This document shows positions 15,176 to 24,957 of a DNA stretch of 43,527 nt, piece after piece (within the stretch, counting starts at the first letter, position 1; every line of letters starts with the position of its first letter). The translations under genes were made by a program, and so were the position numbers. The stretch is from Methylobacterium indicum (GTDB taxonomy: Bacteria; Pseudomonadota; Alphaproteobacteria; Rhizobiales; Beijerinckiaceae), in contig NZ_JTHF01000254.1 of assembly GCF_001043895.1 (NCBI RefSeq), positions 1 to 43,527 of the forward strand, given 5' to 3'. The notes under the pieces were generated by a model. That model saw nothing but the letters and a program-made list of their open reading frames with translations, had not been told where the DNA came from and did no database searches.

Positions 15176-16819
15176 TCACCGAAACAGGATCAGCGCCTTC
15201 GACAGGGTGATCCACACGCCCCACAGGATCGGCAGGCCGACCGCCGCCCAGGCGACGACCGCCACCGGCGTCAGGCCGCCGCGGCCGATCCCGAAGGAGC
15301 CGGACGGGTCGGAAGCCCCCGCGGTGCCGGCCGTCGCGTCGGCCGGGCGCATGAACCAGCGCTCGGCGAGCGGCCGGACCAGGAGGTTCGCCACGAATCC
15401 GGCCGCCAGGAAGCCGGCGAGGATCAGGAGCGTCCGGCCGTAGAGGGCGGCGCCCTGCACGCCGGCATCGACCTGGGCCTGCCGGATCGCCGTCACCACG
15501 AAGGGGCCGACGACGCCCGCCGTCGACCAGGCGGTGAGCAGCCGGCCGTGGATCGCGCCGACGAACTGGGTCCCGAACACGTCGGCGAGGTAGGCGGGGA
15601 TCGTCGCGAAGCCGCCGCCATACATCGACAGGATCACGCAGAAGAACAGCACGAACAGCGCTTGCGAGCCGATGCCCGCGGCCCAGGGCGCGGCGGCGTA
15701 GAGGACGCAGCCGAGTGCGAAGAAGGTGGCGTAGGTGACCTTGCGGCCGATGCGGTCCGAGAGCGTGGCCCAGAAGAACCGGCCGAGGATGTTGAACAGC
15801 GAGAGCAGGCCGACGAAGCCGGCCGCGATGGCGGCGACCTGCGCCTTCTGCCCGGCATCGAGCTGCGCCAGGCCGAGGTCGGGCCGGCCGATCAGCGCGC
15901 CGCCGAAGATCTCCTGGAGCATCGGCGAGGCGAGCGCCAGCACGCCGATGCCGGCCGAGACGTTCAGGCACAGCATCGCCCAGAGCAGCCAGAACTGCGT
16001 GGTCTTGTGGGCGTCGCGCAGGTGGACGTGCCCGCTGGTGATCATCCGGTTCTTTGCCGCCGGCGGGGTCCAGCCGTCCGGCCGCCAGCCTGCGGGTGGC
16101 ACGCGGTAGCCGAAGGCGCCGCAGAGCATGACGAGGAGATAGCCCGCGCCCATCAGCGCGAGGGTCTGCCACACGCCGGCGCCGTCCGGGCCCTTGAAGC
16201 GGGTGATGAGCATGTCGGCGAGCGGCGAACCGATCATCGCGCCGCCGCCGAAGCCCATGATCGCCATGCCGGTCGCCATGCCGCGCCGGTCCGGGAACCA
16301 CTTCACCAGGGTCGAGACCGGCGAGATGTAGCCAAGCCCGAGCCCGATGCCGCCGATCAGCCCCATGCCGAGCCAGATCAGCCAGAGCTGGTGGAGGGAG
16401 ACGCCGAGCGCCCCGACGAGGAAGCCGCCGCCCCAGCACAGGGCGGCGGCGAGGCCCGCCTTGCGCGGCCCGGCGCGCTCGAGCCAGCCGCCGAACAGGG
16501 CGGCCGAGAGACCGAGCATCAGGATGCCGATGGAGAAGGTGAGGACGAGGTCGCTGACGCGCCAGTCGCAGGTCGTGGTGACCAGCGCCGTCAGGAGGCC
16601 CATCTCCGGGCAGGCCGCCGGAGCCGGCTGGCCGACGCTGAGTGCGCGCGACAGCGGCAGCCAGAACACCGACAATCCGTAGGACATGCCGATGCAGAGA
16701 TGGATGGCCAGCGCCGCCGGTGGGACGAGCCAGCGGTTGAAGCCGGCGCGGGCGACGATGCGTTCGCGGTCGAGGAGACCGGGCGCCCCCGTTGAGCGAT
16801 CGACGACCCGTGCGTCCAT
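15176..16819 (-). CDS. MFS transporter, oxalate/formate antiporter (OFA) family
   Basis: 547 residues with 12 or more hydrophobic spans. Helix 1 contains HLCIGMSYGLSVFWLPL, followed by a cytoplasmic motif resembling the OFA signature (SDLVLTFSIGILMLGLSAA) and FPDRRGMATGMAIMGFGGG. A long hydrophilic insert lies between helices 6 and 7 (VHLRDAHKTTQFWLLW follows it). OFA members exchange small monocarboxylates or dicarboxylates such as oxalate and formate; OxlT is the model. The exact substrate is not certain here. It has its own 168-base upstream gap, so it is probably independently transcribed. Confidence 0.85.
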   Translation of the reverse strand: MDARVVDRSTGAPGLLDRERIVARAGFNRWLVPPAALAIHLCIGMSYGLSVFWLPLSRALSVGQPAPAACPEMGLLTALVTTTCDWRVSDLVLTFSIGILMLGLSAALFGGWLERAGPRKAGLAAALCWGGGFLVGALGVSLHQLWLIWLGMGLIGGIGLGLGYISPVSTLVKWFPDRRGMATGMAIMGFGGGAMIGSPLADMLITRFKGPDGAGVWQTLALMGAGYLLVMLCGAFGYRVPPAGWRPDGWTPPAAKNRMITSGHVHLRDAHKTTQFWLLWAMLCLNVSAGIGVLALASPMLQEIFGGALIGRPDLGLAQLDAGQKAQVAAIAAGFVGLLSLFNILGRFFWATLSDRIGRKVTYATFFALGCVLYAAAPWAAGIGSQALFVLFFCVILSMYGGGFATIPAYLADVFGTQFVGAIHGRLLTAWSTAGVVGPFVVTAIRQAQVDAGVQGAALYGRTLLILAGFLAAGFVANLLVRPLAERWFMRPADATAGTAGASDPSGSFGIGRGGLTPVAVVAWAAVGLPILWGVWITLSKALILFR

Positions 16820-16987
16820 GAACGTCCTCCGGTTTCGGCCCCGTGGCGGGCCGTTGACGCAGCACGTCTACGGCAAGATCTTCATCCCGGATAGTCGTCG
16901 CGTGTGCGGGGCCGGGCCTCGTCCAAATCGTTCCTTTGCCTCGGAAACGGACGGGTTTGCGGTCCGCCGGCCCGGGACGACGGTGCA

Positions 16988-18361
16988 TCAACGCCGGACC
17001 CGCAACCCGCTGGCGAGTGCGCCGGTCAGCGCGAGCGCGCTCGACAGCCACAGCACCGTCGCGGTGCCGCCGGCATGCAGGTGCCCGAAGATCACCGCGA
17101 CGACCGCGGCGCCGAGGGACTGGCCCAGCAGCCGGGCGGTCGATTGCATCCCGCTCGCGCCGCCGCTGCGCTCCCGCGGCGCGCTGGTGATGATCACCTT
17201 GTTGTTGGGCGACTGGAACAGCCCGAAGCCGAGGCCGCACAGCGTCAGCCGCCAGGCGATCGCGAGCGGCGAGGCCTCGGCCGGCAGGGACGCCATCAGG
17301 GCGAGCCCCGCCGAGAGGGCGACGAGGCCGATGGCGCCGAGAAGGCCCGGCGGGTAGCGGTCGGCGAGTCGCCCGGCGAAGGGGGCGATCACCGCGATGG
17401 CGATCGGCCAGGGCGTCATCAGCAACCCGGTCTGGGTGCTGGAGAGGTGGAGCACGTCCTGGAAGTAGAAGGGCAGGGCGACGTAGGCCATCATCTGGGC
17501 CGAGAACGAGCAGACCGAGCTCACCATCGACAGCGCGAAGACCGGGATGCGCAGGAGGTCGATCGGCAGGAGCGGGGCCGGCAGGCGGGCCTGCATCCAC
17601 ACGAAGGCGATGCCGACGAGGCCGGCCGCCGTGAGCAGGGCGAGCGCCGTGCCCCCCCGTCCCGCCTCGCCGAGCCCGTCGACGCCGGTGATGAGCAGGC
17701 AGAAGACCAGGGCGTTGAGGAGCGCGCTCAGGGCATCGAACCGGGCGCCGCTGCGGGGCGTCGCCGGCAGCATCCGGGTCGCCAGCGTCAGGGCCGCGAG
17801 GCCGAGGGGCACGTTGACGAGGAAGAGCCACGGCCAGCTCGTCAGCGACAGCACGGCGGCCGCCACGCTCGGCCCCGCCGCCGAGGCGATCGCCACGATG
17901 AGCGCCATGGTGCCGACGCCCCGCCCGATCATCCGGTGCGGGTAGACGAAGCGCACGAGCGCGATGTTGACGCTCATGATGCCGGCGGCACCGAGCCCCT
18001 GGACGATGCGGGCCGCGACCAGCATCGGCAGCGAGCCGGCGAGCGCGCAGGCGAGCGAGGCCGCCGTGAACAGCGCGAGGCCGGTGCAGTAGACCCGCTT
18101 GTAGCCGAGGATGTCGCCGAGCGAGGCCAGAGGCAGCAGGGCGGCGGTGACCGCGAGCTGGTAGCCGTTGGTGATGAAGATCGCGGCGCCCGGCGAGACC
18201 TGAAGGTCCTTCGCCATCACCGGCAGGGCGACGTTGACGATGGCGCCGTCGAGCACCGCCATCGACATGGCGATGCCGATCGCCAGCATCGCCCACAGCC
18301 TCGCCCGGGTCGGCAGGCCGTCGGCCACCTCCGCCGTCGCCGGTCCCGCCGCTCCCGTCAT
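16988..18361 (-). CDS. MFS drug-efflux transporter, DHA2 (EmrB/QacA) family
   Basis: 457 residues, about 14 hydrophobic helices. Helix 1 has MAVLDGAIVNVALPVMAKDL. Motif C-like RIVQGLGAAGIMSVNIALV and second-half motif AGRLADRYPPGLLGAIGL closely parallel the gene at 13709-15097. Segments such as FQSPNNKVIITSAP, RERSGGASGMQSTARLLGQ are almost interchangeable with that paralog. Likely an inner-membrane proton-coupled exporter of hydrophobic compounds. The two copies lie in opposite orientation with an OFA-type transporter between them. Confidence 0.88.
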   Translation of the reverse strand: MTGAAGPATAEVADGLPTRARLWAMLAIGIAMSMAVLDGAIVNVALPVMAKDLQVSPGAAIFITNGYQLAVTAALLPLASLGDILGYKRVYCTGLALFTAASLACALAGSLPMLVAARIVQGLGAAGIMSVNIALVRFVYPHRMIGRGVGTMALIVAIASAAGPSVAAAVLSLTSWPWLFLVNVPLGLAALTLATRMLPATPRSGARFDALSALLNALVFCLLITGVDGLGEAGRGGTALALLTAAGLVGIAFVWMQARLPAPLLPIDLLRIPVFALSMVSSVCSFSAQMMAYVALPFYFQDVLHLSSTQTGLLMTPWPIAIAVIAPFAGRLADRYPPGLLGAIGLVALSAGLALMASLPAEASPLAIAWRLTLCGLGFGLFQSPNNKVIITSAPRERSGGASGMQSTARLLGQSLGAAVVAVIFGHLHAGGTATVLWLSSALALTGALASGLRVRR

Positions 18362-18751
18362 CCGTCCGGTTCTCCTTGACGCCGGCGCCGCGCCCCCGCC
18401 GCCGACTCTTCCACGCGAGCCGCGCCTCGCGCCCGATCCGAGGCCTAACGCAAAGCTGCCGCCCGCGCATCGCTCCCGGCCTCATTCCGGCCCTGCACGA
18501 GGGGCGGAGATGCTGCGACATCGGCGGCACGCAAACGCGTTGACACGCTTGCCCACGGGCGTAAGGAGCATCCGTGGCCCCGGGCGCGTCGTCGCCCCGC
18601 CATGCCCATCCAGGAACCATCAACCCCATGCCGAGCGACAGTCACAGTCGATCGACCGCGCCGTTCGTGCCGGCCGCTTCTCGCAGGGACGCCTGACCGG
18701 GCGCTCTCGGAGGCGTCGGCCGCGCGGACGGCCGCCCCCGAGAGGTGCATC
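18362..18751. other. 390-base gap, no gene seen
   Basis: Between the DHA2 transporter start and the small gene at 18752. Reading frames here have no protein-like composition and no signal sequence, and I found no tRNA fold or strong hairpin. It probably carries the divergent promoters of the two neighbours. Confidence 0.5.
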
Positions 18752-18955
18752 ATGACCTTCACCATCCTGCCCTTCGCGCCGAAGGGCGCCGTGTCCGTGC
18801 GCCTGCCCGCGGCTCTCGCCGTTCCGGTGCCCAAGACCGTCCTGCGCGCCACCTGGTCCCTCGATCCGGAGACCGGCCGCCCGGTCTGCCGCTGGAGCAC
18901 GGACGACGAGGGAACCCCGGCCCGCTGCCCGGTCCCGCGTCTCAAGGCGGCGTAG
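18752..18955 (+). CDS. 67-residue conserved-looking small protein
   Basis: Starts MTFTILPFAPKGAVSVRL and contains ATWSLDPETGRPVCRWSTDD with two Cys (CRW and RCPVPR). AGAGGTG precedes the ATG. The composition is protein-like and differs from the flanking noncoding sequence, and a strong terminator follows. No domain is recognised; a soluble cytoplasmic protein is likely, as there is no signal or membrane segment. Confidence 0.6.
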   Translation: MTFTILPFAPKGAVSVRLPAALAVPVPKTVLRATWSLDPETGRPVCRWSTDDEGTPARCPVPRLKAA

Positions 18956-19037
18956 GCCGGCCCGGGCCCTTCCTCGGGCAGCTCTGCGCATAGGAGGCTT
19001 AGAGACGGCCGCCTCGCGATAACTCCACGAACGAAGA

Positions 19038-19068
19038 AGGGCGCGGCTCGCGCCGCGCCCTCTTTTTC
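19038..19068 (+). terminator. Intrinsic terminator
   Basis: A perfect 10-bp GC-rich stem AGGGCGCGGC / GCCGCGCCCT (19038-19047 and 19052-19061) with a four-base loop is followed directly by CTTTTT. This is the clearest rho-independent terminator in the window. It ends the small gene at 18752-18955 and separates it from the converging autotransporter. Confidence 0.85.
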
Positions 19069-19084
19069 TGGCCTGCGCCAAAGC

Positions 19085-22000
19085 TCAGAACCGATAGGTG
19101 AAGCTGCCCTTCACCGCGTGGTCCTCGGCCCGCGACCCGACCTGACCGGTGTACGACACGCCGATCGTCGCTGCCTGCGACACCCGCAGGTCGAGGCCCG
19201 CCGAGGCCACCAGCGCGTCCCGGCTGATCGGGATCCCCGCGGTCACGAAGCTCGGGCCGGTCCCGAAGGCCAGGAGCGCCGTCGGAATCACGTCCCCGAA
19301 GGCGCGGCGGTAGCCCACCAGCCCGTGCAGCGACACCGGCGCGCCGAAGCCCAGATCCACCTCGGTCTGCCCGCGGACACCCGCCGTAAGCGTCGGGATC
19401 TCGGCGAGCCGCGAGGCACCGCTCAGGGCCGCCACGCCGCCGGTCTCGGCGAACCGGTCCCGGTCGATGCCGACATAGGCCCCGCCGACGAACGGCTCGA
19501 TGGAGGACGCGGAGGCCTTGCCGAGCGTCCCCGCCGCGAGGGCGATCCGGTAGCCGATCTCGCCGAAGCCCTGCACGGTCGATCCGCCGTAGCGGGCGCT
19601 CTCGGTCTCCGAGACGCCGGGAAACACCACGGAGCGGCGCAGGCGCAGGCTGTTGTCGGCGTACACTGCGCCGAGCCGCACGGCGAACGGGCCGGCCTCG
19701 TACCCGCCGTAGACGCCGCCGAACCCGCTCTCGATCGACCCGCTCGCCGTCTGGCCGGGCGCATCGAGAGTGGTGCGGGTGTAGCCGCCGGCCACGCCGA
19801 GCCGGAGGCCGCTCTCGAGCCGGATATCGGCACCGAGCACGAAGCCGGCGGTGTCGCGGTTGAGGGTGACGGCATTCCCGTCGTTGCGCGCCTGGCCGAA
19901 GCTGCCGAAGCCCTGGCCCCACAGCCCGAACACTCGGGGATCGAGGACGCGCACCGGCACCGGGGCGACCGGGGCGGCCCGTCCGGGCAGGTCGGCGGTG
20001 TAGGTGGCGGGCAGGTTCCCGTAGTCGCGGGTGGCCTCGCCCGACCAGCGCAGCCGGTCGAGGATGGCTTCGCGGACGAAGAAGGCGGTCTCGTAGGCGG
20101 CCGAGACCGCGCTGGCGTGGATATCGCCGGTGAGCGCCTGGAAGGCGGTGACGGCCTCCGGCGTCGTCAGCCCCACCGTACGGTCGTAGACGCCCGATCC
20201 CGCGCCCGCGCCCTGGATCGCGTTCGCCACGGCGGCCTGGTTGCGGGTCCGGGCGATGGCGGCGAAGGCGACGTCGTTGCGGGTGAGCGTGAGATCGACC
20301 TCGGCGGGCTGGTAGCGGAGCGTCGGGGTGAGGAAGGCGAGGTTGGAGGCGACGCCCGCGAAGGTGCCGGAGACGCCGCCCGCGGCCGACAGGATGGTGT
20401 AGCCGGTGCGGGGGGCGTAGGCGCCGTTCGCGGCGAGCACCTGGACGGTGCCGCCCTGGAGCGTGGCGGCGCCGGTGACGGCGAGGCGGTCGGACTGGCC
20501 GCTCGCATTGGCCTCGACCTGGAAGGTCGAGCCGGCGGCGAAGCTGGCATTGCCGGCGACCGTGAGGGTGCCGAGGGAGCCGCCGGGGGCGACCGTCGCA
20601 CCGGACTGCGCCGCCACCCCGCCGACCGTGCCGGTGCCGCCGAGCAGGCCGCCGGCGCCGACCGTGACGACAGAGCCGGCGAGCGAGCCGTTCACCGCGA
20701 GGCCGCCGTCGAGCACCGCCGTGGCGCCGGTGAAGGCGCTCTGGCCGGTCAGCGTGAGGGTGCCGGCATTGATCTTGGCGAGCGTGCCGGTGCCCGAAAG
20801 CGCGTTGGCCATCGTGCCGTCGGTCGCCTGGTCGAGGACGAGGCTGGCATCGTTGCGGATCGCGCCCGAACCGAAGGCCCGGGCGTGGCCGACGAGGGTG
20901 CCGCCCGCCACCGTGGTGCCGCCCGCATACGTGTTGGCGCCGGTCAGCACCAGGGTGCCGCTGCCGGCCTTGGTGAGCGAACCCTGGCCCGCGATGTCGT
21001 TGCGCCAGGTGTCGAAGGCCGAGGCGCCGCCCTGGCCTGCATCCATCGTCACGGTGACGGCGCGGGTGAAGGCGCCGTAGCCGTCGAAGGCGGCGTAGAG
21101 GTTCAGCCGGCCCCAGCCGTCATAGGTGTTGCCGCTGAGGACCGGGTAGCCGGAGGGAAGACCGGTGCTCGCCAGTACCTCGGTGCGCTGCGCGTCGGTG
21201 AGGTAGGGGAAGCGGGTGAGCAGCAGCACCTGTGCCTGGAGCGGCACGTCGGCGGTCGTCATCGGGGCGACGGTGCCGGTGGGCTGGAAGCCGTAGGTCA
21301 GGCGGGCGGTGTAGTCGGCCTTGTTGCGCGCCGCGTCGCCGAAGGCGTCGGTCGTGCCCGCAGCGGCGGCCGCGTTGAGGCAGGACGCGACGCTCGCCGC
21401 GCCGCAGGTCGAGGCGAGATAGGACTGCGTCTGCCGGTAGGCCTGGTAGACCCCGTAGGCGGCCTTGTTCGCCGGGTCGGTCCAGTCGAGCCGGTTGCCG
21501 GCCGAATCGTAGAGCGCGCCGTAGATGTTGGTGGCGACGATCGCGCTCGATTCCATCCGGCCGCCCATCACGTCGAAGGGCGAGTGCATGCCGGCCAGGA
21601 TGCGGTTGTTGCCGAGTTCCGAGGCCCGGGTCAGGAGCTGCTGGCCCCGCTCCGGCACCAGGAAGGCGGTGGCCAGCGCCTGAAGGTAGCCCGAATTGGT
21701 GTGGCCGCTCGGATAGGCGCCGTCGGCATAGGGGTTGGTGCTGTTGATGACCGGCTGCAGCAGCGTCGGCACGGCGACGCCGGTCGAGACCCGGTAGGGC
21801 CGCGGCGAGGTGCCGATGCCAGGCACGTAGTCGCCGACCGAGAAGGTCGCCGGCGTGAAGGTGCTCCCCGAGAAGGTGCCGACGTTGGGCACGGTGAGCG
21901 GCCGGCCGCCATTGGCGTCGATCATGGCTTGCGTGACCGTGAAGCCGCGCACCCAGCGATCCGCCGTGCCGTAGACCGCCGGGACGGGGAAGTTCTGGAG

Positions 22001-22684
22001 GTAGGTCGGCACCACCAGGCCCGCGGTGTCGCGGGTCGAGAGGCCGGTCTTGTTGGTCGTCGCGCTGTAGGCGTTGAAGCGGGGATCGAGCGGGTTGATG
22101 GCGGAAGCGTCGCCCTGGTAGCGGGCGAAGATCCGCTTGGCCGGCTCGGTCGAGGCGTTGGCCCGGGCCACGTCGTTGATGAAGCCGACCGCCGCGGCGA
22201 GCGGCGTCGCCGTGCCGTTGCCGAAGGTCGTCGCGCCCGCGCTGGCGTCGTTGCCGGTGCGGATGCTGGCCGCGTAGTCGGCGAACGTCGTGGCGACGTA
22301 GGCCGTCGGCGTCAGGCTGTTCGGGGTCGTTCCGGTGAACGACGCGCCGGCGCCCGTGAGGTAGGCCGAGGTCAGCGGTCCGAGGCCGTTGAGGATGCTG
22401 TAGGCCTGGCCCGTGCGGTCGTCGTGGATCGCCGCCAGGGTCTGGGCGTCGGTGCGCCCCTGCGTCATCGCGACGACGGTCTGGTAGTTCCGGGTCAGCG
22501 CCGCGGGATTGCCGGCAAGGAGCCCGGCATAGGAATCGAGCACCCGGTTCATCACCGTGCCGGGAGTGACCGAGGTGCTGTTCGGGAAGCCGACCGGCGG
22601 CGAGGTCGGAACGCCTTGCGCCCACGCATCGATCGGAAACAGGCAGGTCGCCGCAAGAAGCGCGGCGTGGAGCGTCGGACGCAT
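19085..22684 (-). CDS. Autotransporter with PAP2 acid-phosphatase passenger
   Basis: 1199 residues. A signal peptide (MRPTLHAALLAATCLFPID, cleaved near WAQ) is followed by a passenger with PAP2/class-A acid phosphatase motifs: an RP pair at 295-296, PSGH at 325-328, and R361-x5-H367-x3-D371 (RILAGMHSPFD). The first canonical Lys motif is not clear. Autotransporter-associated beta repeats follow (SLTKAGSGTLVLTGANTYAG near 569-588 and a second near 632-665). The last ~270 residues form the beta-barrel translocator, ending in the aromatic FTYRF. The enzyme is probably displayed on, or released from, the outer membrane to hydrolyse phosphate esters or lipid phosphates. It is 22 bases past the adjacent terminator on the opposite strand, and no co-directional partner is close. 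Confidence 0.9.
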   Translation of the reverse strand: MRPTLHAALLAATCLFPIDAWAQGVPTSPPVGFPNSTSVTPGTVMNRVLDSYAGLLAGNPAALTRNYQTVVAMTQGRTDAQTLAAIHDDRTGQAYSILNGLGPLTSAYLTGAGASFTGTTPNSLTPTAYVATTFADYAASIRTGNDASAGATTFGNGTATPLAAAVGFINDVARANASTEPAKRIFARYQGDASAINPLDPRFNAYSATTNKTGLSTRDTAGLVVPTYLQNFPVPAVYGTADRWVRGFTVTQAMIDANGGRPLTVPNVGTFSGSTFTPATFSVGDYVPGIGTSPRPYRVSTGVAVPTLLQPVINSTNPYADGAYPSGHTNSGYLQALATAFLVPERGQQLLTRASELGNNRILAGMHSPFDVMGGRMESSAIVATNIYGALYDSAGNRLDWTDPANKAAYGVYQAYRQTQSYLASTCGAASVASCLNAAAAAGTTDAFGDAARNKADYTARLTYGFQPTGTVAPMTTADVPLQAQVLLLTRFPYLTDAQRTEVLASTGLPSGYPVLSGNTYDGWGRLNLYAAFDGYGAFTRAVTVTMDAGQGGASAFDTWRNDIAGQGSLTKAGSGTLVLTGANTYAGGTTVAGGTLVGHARAFGSGAIRNDASLVLDQATDGTMANALSGTGTLAKINAGTLTLTGQSAFTGATAVLDGGLAVNGSLAGSVVTVGAGGLLGGTGTVGGVAAQSGATVAPGGSLGTLTVAGNASFAAGSTFQVEANASGQSDRLAVTGAATLQGGTVQVLAANGAYAPRTGYTILSAAGGVSGTFAGVASNLAFLTPTLRYQPAEVDLTLTRNDVAFAAIARTRNQAAVANAIQGAGAGSGVYDRTVGLTTPEAVTAFQALTGDIHASAVSAAYETAFFVREAILDRLRWSGEATRDYGNLPATYTADLPGRAAPVAPVPVRVLDPRVFGLWGQGFGSFGQARNDGNAVTLNRDTAGFVLGADIRLESGLRLGVAGGYTRTTLDAPGQTASGSIESGFGGVYGGYEAGPFAVRLGAVYADNSLRLRRSVVFPGVSETESARYGGSTVQGFGEIGYRIALAAGTLGKASASSIEPFVGGAYVGIDRDRFAETGGVAALSGASRLAEIPTLTAGVRGQTEVDLGFGAPVSLHGLVGYRRAFGDVIPTALLAFGTGPSFVTAGIPISRDALVASAGLDLRVSQAATIGVSYTGQVGSRAEDHAVKGSFTYRF

Positions 22685-23696
22685 GGACCCCTCGAGACGA
22701 TGTTCTCTGTTGCGGGCCGGCGCCTAGCTTGGCCGCATGAAGTCCCGATGACGGGGCGGCATGAGAAATATCGAGAAACACCAACGGCGACGACCGGGAG
22801 ACGGTGGGTCCTGTCTCGCGCAATGGAAGATCGACTATCGACAATCTTCGGGGCCGGGATACCGACCGACCTTGCGTCAGACAATCAGCATACGGTGCGG
22901 TTTCGCGATGACCGGGGTCGCTGGACTCGACATCGGCGGGCTACCACCGCTCGGGTCGAGATCCCGGCTGCCCGTCGCGCACGGGAAAGCTTTCTTCGGC
23001 CGTGCGGAGCAATCCTGACCGGTCCTATTCCGGTCGGTTCCAGTTCATCCGGCAGCATCGCGCCTGTTATCCATCTCTCTCGACCTCCGACTGACGGCGT
23101 GGAGGAGGAGACGACCTGCGCCTTGCCGCCGCGATGATGGCGAGGATATGCGCGCCTTGAAGGCCGGGATGCTCGGACCGGCACGACACGGCGAAGGCTG
23201 CCGAGGGCAGGCGCCTCATCGGAAGGCCCCTCGGCCGCGACCGCCAACGCCGCGCCCATGAAAGCGGCCGATTCGGAGCCGCCCGCAGCCGGGGCATTGT
23301 CGGCCCGGCCGGGGCTTTATGAGGTGCCCGGGCCCGGTCGCCGAACGGGGGATGCGTGGCAGTTCGGATGGAGATCCCGACCGGGCCGGACCGGGCCTGT
23401 CGTGACTAACAGTTACGACGACGTTACCGCAGGATGAGTTCATCCCGGGTGGCTAACATTCATAGGTTGCATCGGAGAACGAAAAGCGACGACGCGCCGG
23501 CCCCGGCGTCGTCCCGCGCGGGGGTGGGCCGCGAAACGCCACGAGGGTGGCGCCGACGACACGCCGATACCAGCCGCCGAGCTGTGTCTGCTTGCGGCCG
23601 TCCGGTGATGGTCGCGATCGGCGTAAGCATTTGTTCGGGAGTAAACCTGTAGATCAGGAACCGCAGGGGAGCCGTGCGGCCGCCAGGAGGGACGCG
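22685..23696. other. 1-kb gap, no gene seen
   Basis: Lies between the divergent autotransporter and HD-GYP genes. Open frames on both strands have Arg/Pro-rich composition typical of non-coding frames in GC-rich DNA, and none has a credible start with Shine-Dalgarno. A 6-bp dyad GACCGG/CCGGTC occurs near 23018-23036. It probably holds the two promoters; a degraded gene cannot be excluded. Confidence 0.5.
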
Positions 23697-24758
23697 ATGC
23701 CCGACGAGAGGACCTTCGTCCTCGTGACCGACAGGCCGGACCGCAGTGCCGCGATCAGTGCGGCCTTGCGGGGGATCGGCATCTGCGACGTCGTCGGCCC
23801 GGACGAGACGTGGCGAGGCCGGGGGGCGCTCGCCGGCGTGGTGTCGGACATGACCCTGTCCCGGCCGGAGGCCGATCACTGCCTGCGCGCGCTGCAGCGC
23901 CGCTTCGCCGACAAGCACCTGCCGGTGATCTGCCTGCTGCGGAAGGCGACCCAGGACGCGCTGCGCCACGCCAAGACCCTCGGGGCGACGGTGTGCATGC
24001 CCGCCTACGTGCCGCCCGAGACGATCGTGGCGGCGCTCGCCAACCAGGTCGGCATCATCGCCGAGGGTGCGGGCCAGACGGTCAGCCAGGGGGTCGCCCG
24101 GGCCGGCGAGGCGCTGAGCGGCCTCCTCGCCGAGGCGCGGGCCGGCCAGCCGATCCGCATGGGCGCCGTCGAGGCCGGCCTCGGCCCGATCCTCACCGCG
24201 GTCCGCGAGGGCGGACTCGCCCGCTGGCTCGACACGGTGTGGACCCACGACGACGCCACCTACCAGCATTGCCTGCTGGTCGCCGGCCACGCCGCGCAAT
24301 TCTCGCTGCATCTGGGCTTTCGCCACGAGGACCAGTTCCGCTTCGTGCGCGCCGCGCTCATCCACGACGTCGGCAAGGCCCGCATCCCGCTCGAGATCCT
24401 CAACAAGCCCGGCCGGCTCACGCCGGACGAGATGAGCGTGATGCGCACCCACGCCGCCATCGGTCACGAGATCCTGGTGGCCGGCGGCGAGCGCGACCCG
24501 ATCACGCTCGCCGCCGCGCGCCATCACCACGAGATGCTCGACGGGTCGGGCTATCCCGACGGCCTCGCCGGCAGCCAGATCGGCGACATCGTGCGCCTGC
24601 TCACCATCTGCGACATCTACGCCGCCCTGACGGAGCGTCGCCCCTACAAGGCGCCGATGCCGATGGCCGATGCGATGGCGATCCTGTCCGCCATGGACGG
24701 CAAGCTCGAAGCGCGCCTCGTGCAGTCGTTCGGCGAGTCGCTGAAGGCTGCGGGCTGA
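23697..24758 (+). CDS. Pseudo-receiver HD-GYP c-di-GMP phosphodiesterase
   Basis: 353 residues. The N-terminal ~120 resemble a response-regulator receiver: FVLVTDRPDRSAAISAAL, a possible acceptor D51 in VVSDM, then LPVICLLRKATQDAL. The conserved Lys near the end of such domains is replaced (VCMPAYVPPE), so phosphorylation is doubtful. The C-terminal HD-GYP domain is intact: AALIHDVGKARIP, HHHEMLDGSGYPDGL and ICDIYAALTERRPY. It should degrade c-di-GMP in the cytoplasm. A GGAGGG precedes the ATG. It converges with a GGDEF-EAL gene, suggesting one locus for c-di-GMP signalling, but the input signal is unknown. Confidence 0.88.
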   Translation: MPDERTFVLVTDRPDRSAAISAALRGIGICDVVGPDETWRGRGALAGVVSDMTLSRPEADHCLRALQRRFADKHLPVICLLRKATQDALRHAKTLGATVCMPAYVPPETIVAALANQVGIIAEGAGQTVSQGVARAGEALSGLLAEARAGQPIRMGAVEAGLGPILTAVREGGLARWLDTVWTHDDATYQHCLLVAGHAAQFSLHLGFRHEDQFRFVRAALIHDVGKARIPLEILNKPGRLTPDEMSVMRTHAAIGHEILVAGGERDPITLAAARHHHEMLDGSGYPDGLAGSQIGDIVRLLTICDIYAALTERRPYKAPMPMADAMAILSAMDGKLEARLVQSFGESLKAAG

Positions 24759-24957
24759 GGCCGCCGGCCCGCCACCTCTTTCATGGGGGGCAGGTCATAG
24801 GGGGCAGGGGGACCGCAAGCGGGGGCCGGTCTCGACCCTCGATCGTCCCATCGCCGATCCCCTCGCCACCCCCCGCACCGTATGGGCCGATCGTCGATGC
24901 GGCGGCCCCATCGACCGGTCCGCGGGGATGGCCGGACGCGCGCCTCCCGGCCTGGCC

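Noticed and set aside
14877..18629. Very long minus-strand open frame through the transporter block
   Set aside because: It is an offset frame of real genes, Arg/Pro-rich and without any family similarity; GC-rich DNA keeps such frames open.
19118..23137. 1339-codon plus-strand frame across the autotransporter
   Set aside because: Antisense to a well-supported autotransporter, with composition dominated by Arg, Gly, Glu and His; a mirror of codon bias.
22885..23259. 124-residue minus-strand frame in the 1-kb gap
   Set aside because: Arg/Ser/Pro-rich, no Shine-Dalgarno and no recognisable fold.
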